The position numbers were made by a program, and so were the translations under genes. 5,066 nt of DNA from an uncultured Alistipes sp. (lineage in GTDB: Bacteria; Bacteroidota; Bacteroidia; Bacteroidales; Rikenellaceae): positions 1 to 5,066 of the forward strand of contig CAMWGZ010000096.1 in NCBI GenBank assembly GCA_947173915.1, written 5' to 3'. Below, in pieces: positions 1 to 5,066 of this stretch; the stretch's first letter is position 1; each line of letters starts with the position of its first letter. The notes beneath the pieces were generated by a model. It did not search any database. It worked only from the letters and a program-made list of their open reading frames with translations, and was not told the origin of the DNA.

Positions 1-5
1 AATCG

Positions 6-40
6 GCGGCCGAAACATTTCGGCCGCAGATTTTCGTTTT
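6..40. terminator. Candidate intrinsic terminator hairpin after the glycosyltransferase gene
   Basis: Bases 6-15 (GCGGCCGAAA) and 18-27 (TTTCGGCCGC) are perfect reverse complements, giving a GC-rich stem of 9-10 pairs with a very short loop. On the plus strand it is followed by an interrupted T-rich tract (29-40), so the full terminator shape points to a plus-strand transcript entering from the left. For the minus-strand glycosyltransferase, whose stop lies about 30 bases before the hairpin, the matching T tract would fall mostly outside the window. It may be bidirectional, serving two converging genes; that is inference. Confidence 0.6.
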
Positions 41-57
41 ATCGCACAGGGATTACC

Positions 58-1206
58 CTACCCGCAGCTGTCGCAGACCAGGCGGTAGAGCTTGACAATC
101 CGGTCGCACATGCGCTCCCAGGAGAACCGCTTCTTCTCCTCCCGCATGTTCTCCCGGAACTCGGCGAGCAGCTCCTCGTCCCAGATATCGGAGACGGCCC
201 GCGCGATCTCGCGCTCCTCGGGAGCGCAGACGAACCCAACCCGGCCGTCGGGAACGATCTCAGGCAGTCCGCCCACCTCCGTCACGACCATCGGCAGGTC
301 GAAATGGTAGGCGATCTGCGTCACGCCGCTCTGCGTCGCGGTCCGGTAAGGCAGAATCAGAAAGTCGGCCGCCGAGAAGTAGTAGCGGACCGAAGCGTCG
401 TCGATAAAACGGTCGTGCAGCACCACATCCTCCCGCAGGCCGTTATCGGCAATCTGACGGAGGTACTTCTCCTTCGGCACGTAGAACTCGCCCGCGACGA
501 TCAGACGGCGGCCCACCGCCCCGCCCTCGCGCTTGAGACGCATCCAGGCATCGAGCAGCAGATCGAGTCCCTTGTAGTCGCGGATCAGACCGAAGAAGAG
601 CGCATAGCGCATCGTCGGATCCAGCCCCAGCCGCGCGCACGCCTCCTCGCGTCCGACCTTCTCCCCGAAGTTATCGAAAAGCGGATGGGGCGAAAAGAGC
701 GCCGGCACCTGCGTATAGCGCCGCAGTTCGCCGCGCACCTGGTCCGACATGTAGATGAACCCGTCCACCGCACCGAGAAAATAGCGGTTCAGCGGCCGAT
801 CGACCCAGTGATGCTCGTGGGGTTCGACGTTATCGATCTGACAGAGAATGCGGGTCCTCTCGTTGCTGCGGGCGATCCGGGCGATCGTTCCGAAACAGGG
901 GGCCATAAAGGGGGTCCAATACTTCAGCAGCACGAAATCGGGCGCTTCGCGCCGGATCTTCCGCCCCACCGCGATCCAGTTGAAAGGATTGACCGTATTG
1001 ACGCACCGCACGATGCGCAGATCCTCGGGAGCCGGGTCGGTAACCGTCTGGCTCTTGCCCGGAAAAAGGAAGCGGGGGTACTGCACCGTAAAGGTTTTGA
1101 TCTCGACCCGATCGCCCCGATGCAGGAAGACCCGCGCCATGATCTGCATGATCGACGCGAGTCCTCCTCGATACGGATGCGCAGGCCCCAGGATACAAAT
1201 TTTCAT
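58..1206 (-). CDS. GT4-type glycosyltransferase (GT-B fold), substrate unknown
   Basis: This 382-residue protein is probably a cytoplasmic, retaining glycosyltransferase that moves a sugar from a nucleotide-sugar donor to an envelope glycan or lipid; donor and acceptor cannot be told. The N-terminal Rossmann half opens with ILGPAHPYRGG (residues 5-15), the glycine-rich loop common in GT4 enzymes, and continues with QYPRFLFPGK (42-51) and LKYWTPFMAP (94-103), motifs I associate with a conserved Bacteroidota subgroup. The C-terminal half has FFGLIRDYKG (204-213), the strand LIVAGE (235-240), and VTEVGGLPEIV (308-318), which belong to the donor-binding lobe. Where most GT4 enzymes carry the EX7E motif, this protein has TATQSGVTQIAYHF (289-302), with alanine and isoleucine at the two glutamate positions in my hand alignment. 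Length is normal and no signal peptide or membrane segment is visible. The start follows the dsbD stop by 19 bases with no promoter between them, so co-transcription with dsbD is likely. Family call firm, substrate unknown. Confidence 0.88.
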   Translation of the reverse strand: MKICILGPAHPYRGGLASIMQIMARVFLHRGDRVEIKTFTVQYPRFLFPGKSQTVTDPAPEDLRIVRCVNTVNPFNWIAVGRKIRREAPDFVLLKYWTPFMAPCFGTIARIARSNERTRILCQIDNVEPHEHHWVDRPLNRYFLGAVDGFIYMSDQVRGELRRYTQVPALFSPHPLFDNFGEKVGREEACARLGLDPTMRYALFFGLIRDYKGLDLLLDAWMRLKREGGAVGRRLIVAGEFYVPKEKYLRQIADNGLREDVVLHDRFIDDASVRYYFSAADFLILPYRTATQSGVTQIAYHFDLPMVVTEVGGLPEIVPDGRVGFVCAPEEREIARAVSDIWDEELLAEFRENMREEKKRFSWERMCDRIVKLYRLVCDSCG

Positions 1207-1225
1207 CCCAGCCGGCGATTTCGTT

Positions 1226-3202
1226 TTATTTCAGCTTCTTATACTCCTCCACGCCTCTCTTCAGGAAGTCGATGTAAGCATCGACATCGAGGTTGTAGGC
1301 GCGCATCGGCACCAGCTGGTTGCCCTCGTTGTCGAGCAGCAGGTAGTTGGGCTGGCCATTCACACCGAAGCGGGTCTGTGCAATGTAGGAGTTGATGCGG
1401 CCGATATCCTTGAGGACCTTGCCGCCCTCGGTGGTAATCCACTCGCTCTTCTCGACCTTCGTCTTGTCGTCGGTGTAGAGAGCCACGAGCACATAATCCT
1501 CGCGCAGGATCTGCTGCACGCGCGGATCGCTCCACACGCGGGCCTCCATTTCGCGGCAGTTCACGCAGCTGATGCCGGTAATATCGACGAAGAGCGGTTT
1601 GCCGGCGGCTTTGGCAGCCTCCTCGGCCTGAGCCATGTCGAAATAACCGTTCAGCTCATAGGGCCAGTGCAGGATGTCGGCATACTTGATCTTCTGGGCG
1701 GCAGCCGTGTTGCCCGCAGCGGGTGCGGCGGCCACAGCGTCCGGATTGATCACGAAGTCCTGGGTGTGCAGCGGGGGCAGGTAGCCCGAGAGACCCTTCA
1801 GCGGGGCACCGAACATACCGGGGACCATATATACTGCGAACGACAGCGAGACGATCGACAGCGCCAGACGGGTAACGGTCACGTGCTTGAGTTCGTCATC
1901 GTGAGCAAAACGCAGCTTGCCGAGCAGGTAGAGACCCAGCAGCGTGAAGACCACGATCCAGATCGCCAGGTAGATCTCGCGGTCGAGCAGTCCCCAGTGG
2001 TAGGTCTGGTCGGCCATGCTGAGGAACTTGAAGCCCAGGGCGACCTCGATGAAGCCGAGGACGACCTTGACCGAGCCGAGCCAGCCGCCGCTCTTGGGCA
2101 GGTTCTTCAGCAGCGAGGGGAAGAAGGCGAAGATCGTGAACGGCAGTGCGAAGGCCATCGAGAAGGCCATCATCGTCACGATAGGCTCCCAGAACTCGCC
2201 GGCAGTGGACTTGATGAGCACGGAACCTACGATCGGGCCGGTGCAGGAGAACGAAACGAGCACCAGCGTCAGGGCCATGAAGAAGATACCGACCAGACCG
2301 CCCTTGTCCGCATTCTGGTCGCTCTTATTGACCATCCAGCTCGGGAGCGTGATCTCGAACGCACCGAAGAACGAAGCGGCGAAGACCATGAAGACGATGA
2401 AGAAGATCAGGTTGGGCAGCCAGTGCGTAGCCAGCCAGTTGAAGATGTCGGCCGTCACGGCATCGCCGCCGACCAGGCGCGTGATGAGGATGATCGCAGC
2501 GATCGGCAGCGTATAGAGCATCACGATGAAGAAACCGTACATGGCAGCCTTGAAACGGCCTGCGGCAGGCGAACCGCTGCCCTTCATGAAGAACGAAACG
2601 GTCATCGGGATCATCGGGAAGACGCAGGGGGTAACCAGCGCGGCGAAGCCCCAGATGATCGCCTCGATGATCAGGCTCCAGATCGACTTGCCGCCGTTCT
2701 CGCGCACCGGCTCGACCTCATCGGCCGCCTCCACGACGGCGGGTGCGGCATCGGGATTGCCGATCACCACCTCGAACTCCCAGTCCTCCGGAGAGTTGCA
2801 GTTGTTCTCCTCGCAGGCACGCCAGTTGATGTTGCCTTTCAGCACGCCGCCCTCCCCTTCGAGGGTTACCTTCTGGCCGAGGATGATCTCGTCGAAATAG
2901 GTACCGATCTCCACCTCGAAGATGTCGTCGTACTCGCGCTGCGAGGCATTGACCTCGTAAGGCTCGCCGTCGAGTACCAGACCTGCCGGCTCCTCGAACT
3001 CCACGAGCGTCGAAGAGACATCCGAATGGAGGTCGTAGGTATGCCATCCGGGCAGAATCTTACCTTTGAATTGAATTTCGTAGCTCGAACCGCCAAGCTC
3101 CTTCACGGAACTTTCCCAAGCTACGGTTTGGGTTTGTGCATGCGCCGAGAGCAGGCTAACCAGCATGGAAGCCAACAGCGCGATACGGAAAAAAAACTTC
3201 AT
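1226..3202 (-). CDS. dsbD: Thiol:disulfide interchange protein DsbD (cytochrome c biogenesis/disulfide reductase)
   Basis: This inner-membrane protein of 658 residues carries electrons from cytoplasmic thioredoxin to periplasmic thiol proteins, keeping disulfide isomerases or cytochrome c assembly factors reduced. All three modules are present. A signal peptide (1-22, probable cleavage after AHA) leads into a periplasmic DsbC-like/immunoglobulin-like domain (about 25-150) with its cysteine pair C130 and C135. An eight-helix core (about 175-463) follows, with C193 in TPCVFP and C320 in SFSCTGP, the two redox cysteines of the family. After an Ala-rich linker (489-502), the C-terminal thioredoxin-like domain (about 505-658) has the CVNC site at 546-549 and the cis-proline loop GQPNY (616-620). 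Every expected redox cysteine is there, so it should be active. The open frame runs on to an ATG at 3259, but I chose 3202: it gives a clean signal peptide and lies downstream of the -7 box at 3231-3238, which the longer start would include in coding sequence. The glycosyltransferase gene follows after 19 bases. Confidence 0.95.
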   Translation of the reverse strand: MKFFFRIALLASMLVSLLSAHAQTQTVAWESSVKELGGSSYEIQFKGKILPGWHTYDLHSDVSSTLVEFEEPAGLVLDGEPYEVNASQREYDDIFEVEIGTYFDEIILGQKVTLEGEGGVLKGNINWRACEENNCNSPEDWEFEVVIGNPDAAPAVVEAADEVEPVRENGGKSIWSLIIEAIIWGFAALVTPCVFPMIPMTVSFFMKGSGSPAAGRFKAAMYGFFIVMLYTLPIAAIILITRLVGGDAVTADIFNWLATHWLPNLIFFIVFMVFAASFFGAFEITLPSWMVNKSDQNADKGGLVGIFFMALTLVLVSFSCTGPIVGSVLIKSTAGEFWEPIVTMMAFSMAFALPFTIFAFFPSLLKNLPKSGGWLGSVKVVLGFIEVALGFKFLSMADQTYHWGLLDREIYLAIWIVVFTLLGLYLLGKLRFAHDDELKHVTVTRLALSIVSLSFAVYMVPGMFGAPLKGLSGYLPPLHTQDFVINPDAVAAAPAAGNTAAAQKIKYADILHWPYELNGYFDMAQAEEAAKAAGKPLFVDITGISCVNCREMEARVWSDPRVQQILREDYVLVALYTDDKTKVEKSEWITTEGGKVLKDIGRINSYIAQTRFGVNGQPNYLLLDNEGNQLVPMRAYNLDVDAYIDFLKRGVEEYKKLK

Positions 3203-3229
3203 ACCTCTGTTGTTTATAGGTTTATTGGT

Positions 3230-3256
3230 GCAAATATAGGCAATTTTTTGCAAAAA
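3230..3256. repeat. Three GCAA units at 10-base spacing plus an A/T palindrome over the dsbD promoter
   Basis: GCAA occurs on the plus strand at 3230, 3240 and 3250, exactly 10 bases apart, so the units face the same side of the helix. The first overlaps the -7 box of dsbD. The third lies inside the perfect 12-base palindrome TTTTTGCAAAAA (3245-3256), which falls in the spacer upstream of the -7 box. This could be a regulator site or a bent A-tract region; the short, AT-rich units could also arise by chance. Confidence 0.35.
3231..3238 (-). promoter_or_regulatory. Bacteroidota-type -7 box of the dsbD promoter
   Basis: On the minus strand this reads TATATTTG, an exact match to the Bacteroidota -7 consensus TAnnTTTG. 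It lies 28 bases before the dsbD ATG at 3202, giving a leader of roughly 20-25 bases. No good -33 TTTG is found 19-21 bases further upstream, so the promoter may be weak or depend on an activator. No Shine-Dalgarno sequence is obvious; the bases before the start are A-rich, as is common in this phylum. Confidence 0.65.
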
Positions 3257-3333
3257 CACGTTTCCGGCGCATTATATCCGCCCGAAAGGGCACTCAGGGC
3301 CGGTGCCGCACAAGAATTTTCGCCGGAGCGGAC
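3239..3333 (-). other. Intergenic spacer between the thioesterase stop and the dsbD promoter
   Basis: About 95 bases without a supportable gene. It holds a small hairpin at 3280-3291 (GCCC-GAAA-GGGC as read on the plus strand) which has no T tract on the minus-strand side, so it is a poor intrinsic terminator for the thioesterase. Read-through from the thioesterase gene into dsbD is therefore possible beside the internal promoter. Confidence 0.5.
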
Positions 3334-4065
3334 CTATTTCCAGACCAGCGACGCACGCACCGCAGCCGTCCCCTCGCAGCTGATTTCGAACAGCGTAGCG
3401 CTCTCCCGCTCCTCGCACCCCACGCCGAGCAGCTGGCCGTAGCCGCACTCATGCAGAAAATGAACGTCCAACCGCAGGGGGCGGTCGGCGACATACCGGT
3501 CGTAGGGCAGCATGTCGAACATCATGTCAATGTAGCGCAGCGTATTGACGTGGCGGTTGAAATCAATGTCGCTGTAAACGCCCCGGTGTTCCCGACAGCA
3601 GGTGGGCGCGATCGCCGCCAGCTTGCGGGGCTTCTCCGCCGGCGAGGGGGCATCGACGATCTTGTCGGCGCACCGGGCGGCCAACTCCGTCAGATCGACC
3701 GCCCGCCGGGCCTCCAGGTCGATGACGCACCACTGCGTCACGGCGCGCCCGAACGTGCGGCCCTCCGCATCGTGCAGCGTGAAGTTGCGGGTCGTGAGCA
3801 TCCTGTTGAACTCATTGACCCATGTTTCGATCCGGTAGGAGGCGTATTGCCGGGGACGCTCGTCGATCTCGATCGCCATCCGCGAGAGCACCCACGACAC
3901 GTTCTCCTTGTTCAGTTCGTCTATTCCGAACCCCTTGCGCCGGGCATCGACACCGGCCGTGTCGAGCACCGCCCCGACCAGCGCGGGCACCGTCATGCGG
4001 AGCGTGAAATCGACCTCCTGAGGCACCGCTTCGAACTCATAACTCGTCTTTTCCGCCATATACAT
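3334..4065 (-). CDS. Acyl-ACP thioesterase, FatA/FatB type (double hotdog)
   Basis: This soluble protein of 243 residues is predicted to hydrolyse the thioester of acyl-acyl carrier protein, releasing free fatty acid and ending chain growth in the cytoplasm (EC 3.1.2.14 family). It has two hotdog halves. The N-terminal one (about 8-138) contains VSWVLSRMAIEID (56-68) and the strand TTRNFTLHDAEG (91-102). The C-terminal one (about 155-243) contains YSDIDFNRHVNTLRYI (164-179), which matches the plant-type D-x-N-x-H-V-N motif through D168, N170 and H172, and FLHECG (203-208), which matches the REC-like motif with E206 and C207. The residues implicated in catalysis in plant FatB are thus all present. 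Chain-length preference cannot be read. Length is usual for bacterial members. Two in-frame ATGs, at 4065 and 4059, are separated by one codon and no ribosome binding site decides between them; MAEKTSYEF from 4059 is equally plausible. It has its own promoter and is divergent from the DUF2975 gene. Confidence 0.9.
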   Translation of the reverse strand: MYMAEKTSYEFEAVPQEVDFTLRMTVPALVGAVLDTAGVDARRKGFGIDELNKENVSWVLSRMAIEIDERPRQYASYRIETWVNEFNRMLTTRNFTLHDAEGRTFGRAVTQWCVIDLEARRAVDLTELAARCADKIVDAPSPAEKPRKLAAIAPTCCREHRGVYSDIDFNRHVNTLRYIDMMFDMLPYDRYVADRPLRLDVHFLHECGYGQLLGVGCEERESATLFEISCEGTAAVRASLVWK

Positions 4066-4122
4066 ATATTAATTAAACAGACTCGCACACAAACTCCGGC
4101 ACGAACCGACCGGATCGCGCTG

Positions 4123-4130
4123 CAAAAATA
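4123..4130 (-). promoter_or_regulatory. Bacteroidota-type -7 box of the thioesterase promoter
   Basis: The minus strand reads TATTTTTG, matching TAnnTTTG. It sits 57 bases before the ATG at 4065, giving a leader of roughly 50 bases whose last part (TTAATTAATATATGTAT) is strongly AT-rich and has no Shine-Dalgarno motif. No -33 TTTG is seen at the usual 19-21 base distance. Confidence 0.5.
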
Positions 4131-4267
4131 GGAATTATTTCCCGATCCCCTGCTCCCGGCGGGACCTCACGGCTTTTCCGCGCCTCGGAACCGCCCGAAA
4201 AAAGGTCCGCCGCCCCTTCGCTGCGCGCAGCCAACACATCCAAAAAAGAAAGAATGATCAAAAAAAA
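4131..4267. other. Divergent intergenic region with a 12-base palindrome
   Basis: Central part of the 279-base region between the thioesterase and DUF2975 genes. It holds no convincing gene: a 62-codon minus-strand frame (4261-4073) runs through the thioesterase promoter and looks like neither neighbour. A perfect 12-base palindrome GCTGCGCGCAGC lies at 4220-4231, and a short inverted repeat, TTCCG and CGGAA with a 5-base loop, at 4176-4190. The left part is GC-rich and the right part turns abruptly A-rich from about 4240. Confidence 0.4.
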
Positions 4268-4284
4268 TTATCGCAAAACGATAA
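4268..4284. promoter_or_regulatory. Inverted repeat, candidate operator before the DUF2975 promoter
   Basis: TTATCG and CGATAA are perfect 6-base arms around a 5-base CAAAA spacer. The repeat ends 6 bases before the -33 TTTG of the DUF2975 promoter, a place where a bound regulator could affect polymerase. A homodimeric helix-turn-helix protein is a natural candidate, since genes of this family are often paired with an XRE-type regulator; that partner is not in the window, so the link is inference. Confidence 0.4.
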
Positions 4285-4290
4285 ATAATA

Positions 4291-4321
4291 TTTGTTTTTC
4301 ATGATTAAATCGCTATCTTTG
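4291..4321 (+). promoter_or_regulatory. Bacteroidota-type promoter (-33 TTTG, -7 TATCTTTG) of the DUF2975 gene
   Basis: TTTG at 4291-4294 and TATCTTTG at 4314-4321 are separated by 19 bases, matching both elements and the spacing of the Bacteroidota primary sigma promoter. Transcription should begin near 4328, leaving a short leader of about 17 bases before the ATG at 4345. This is the best-formed promoter in the window. Confidence 0.75.
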
Positions 4322-4344
4322 CCTCGAATTAAGCATTCGAAGAC

Positions 4345-5061
4345 ATGGAAGCAAAACAAAAGAGGTCCCTGCGCCGCCGCCTGCTGGTCATCTATATTTT
4401 CTATTTTATGGTCCTGGCGGCAGGCTTCGCGCTCACGCTCGTCCCCGACATCTCATCGGGATGGGACGCAGGAAGCCGGGCCGGCATCAAGGACATTCAG
4501 ATGCTGAAGAATCAGGGCGTACACCAGCAGACCTATTTCGTGGGGGCGGAGCTGGCCGGCGACATGAGGGAGCTGACTCCGATCGCCACCTCCCACCCGG
4601 ACATCCGGGTCGAGGCAGCCTATACGGACGCGAAACTTTGGGTAACGACCTCCGACGGAAGCGACCCGGAGTGCGTCGCGCAGCTCGCCCGCATGGACGA
4701 ATCCACGTGGCTGCTCTTCATCCCCGCACTGCTGGCCAAACTCGCGGTAATCATCCTGCTGGCACTTATAATCAACATACTCCGCAAGTCGGTGCGCGAC
4801 GAACAGCCGCTGCCGAACCGAATCGCGACCTACACCCGGTGCGTCGGCTTCCTGCTCCTCTTCGCGGAAGTATGCCTCGCCATCGGAGCCTTCATACACA
4901 ACCGGACGGCCCGGATCCTGCTCGAAGGAAGCCCGCTCGAAGTGACGACCTCGTTCCCGCTCAACTACTGGAACCTGGTCATGGCCATTCTCATCCTCTT
5001 CTCCGCCGAGGTGTTCTCGATCGGCATCCGGCTGAGCGAAGAGCAGAAATTCACGATTTAA
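4345..5061 (+). CDS. DUF2975 family membrane protein, function unknown
   Basis: A 238-residue integral membrane protein with a basic N-terminus (KQKRSLRRRL) and four predicted helices at about 13-33, 122-146, 164-184 and 207-228. A soluble segment of nearly 90 residues (34-121) separates helices 1 and 2 and, by the positive-inside rule, probably faces the periplasm. The basic start and the charged stretch ILRKSVRDEQPLPNR (145-159) would be cytoplasmic. I assign DUF2975 from the four-helix layout, the charged loop between helices 2 and 3, and the C-terminal AEVFSIGIRLSEEQKFTI (221-238), which resembles the family's characteristic ending. Members are commonly encoded directly before a small XRE-type helix-turn-helix regulator; here the window stops 5 bases after the stop codon, so that gene cannot be seen. 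No catalytic motif is visible. The ATG is the first in frame after a strong promoter. The biochemical role is unknown; a sensor or partner for the regulator is a guess. Confidence 0.75.
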   Translation: MEAKQKRSLRRRLLVIYIFYFMVLAAGFALTLVPDISSGWDAGSRAGIKDIQMLKNQGVHQQTYFVGAELAGDMRELTPIATSHPDIRVEAAYTDAKLWVTTSDGSDPECVAQLARMDESTWLLFIPALLAKLAVIILLALIINILRKSVRDEQPLPNRIATYTRCVGFLLLFAEVCLAIGAFIHNRTARILLEGSPLEVTTSFPLNYWNLVMAILILFSAEVFSIGIRLSEEQKFTI

Positions 5062-5066
5062 CGAAC

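Noticed and set aside
29..42. GATTTTCGTTTTAT here and GATTTCGTTTTAT at 1217-1229, both just after a minus-strand gene end
   Set aside because: The match is short and AT-rich, one base differs, and the second copy overlaps the dsbD stop codon; chance is the simplest explanation.
304..1395. A 363-codon plus-strand frame opposite the glycosyltransferase gene
   Set aside because: Its translation is low-complexity and H/R/D-rich, with no recognisable family, while the minus strand holds a complete GT4 enzyme.
3280..3291. GCCC-GAAA-GGGC hairpin as terminator of the thioesterase gene
   Set aside because: The stem is only 4 pairs and no T tract follows it on the minus strand.
848..3442. An 864-codon open frame on the plus strand, antisense to dsbD and parts of both neighbours
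   Set aside because: It is a by-product of codon bias in GC-rich genes: the translation is dominated by H, D, E, R and Q with no domain or membrane pattern, it covers the dsbD promoter, and the opposite strand encodes an intact DsbD with all its cysteines.
3451..4131. A 226-codon plus-strand frame opposite the thioesterase gene
   Set aside because: It is the antisense of a complete thioesterase with its catalytic motifs and runs into that gene's promoter.
4073..4261. A 62-codon minus-strand frame in the divergent intergenic region
   Set aside because: It contains the thioesterase -7 box, has no promoter or ribosome binding site of its own, and its translation resembles nothing I know.

Overview
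The window looks like chromosomal DNA from a GC-rich member of the Bacteroidota, most likely an Alistipes-like gut bacterium. The coding DNA is GC-rich and the intergenic DNA is sharply AT-rich. Gene starts lack a clear Shine-Dalgarno sequence. Three upstream regions carry the Bacteroidota-type -7 element TAnnTTTG, and the proteins resemble Bacteroidota families. The genus is an inference from composition and protein flavour, not from a search.

Layout: three genes lie on the minus strand and one on the plus strand. Reading the minus strand from right to left, the genes are a FatA/FatB-type acyl-ACP thioesterase (4065-3334), a full-length three-domain DsbD thiol:disulfide interchange protein (3202-1226), and a GT4-type glycosyltransferase (1206-58). 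Only 19 bases separate dsbD from the glycosyltransferase gene and no promoter is visible between them, so they probably form one transcript. That transcript would start at a -7 box at 3231-3238 and may end at the perfect hairpin at 6-27. The thioesterase gene has its own -7 box at 4123-4130. The 279-base divergent region (4066-4344) also holds a well-formed promoter for the plus-strand gene at 4345-5061, a four-helix membrane protein of the DUF2975 type. A 17-base inverted repeat sits just upstream of that promoter. The window ends 5 bases after this gene's stop, where members of the family are commonly followed by a small XRE-type regulator gene.

The genes serve envelope and lipid functions: periplasmic cysteine reduction, sugar transfer and fatty acid release. 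Nothing links them into one pathway. I see no RNA gene, mobile element, CRISPR array or clear novel system. The points most worth a second look are the glycosyltransferase without the usual EX7E glutamates, three GCAA units at exact 10-base spacing over the dsbD promoter, and the inverted repeat before the DUF2975 promoter.
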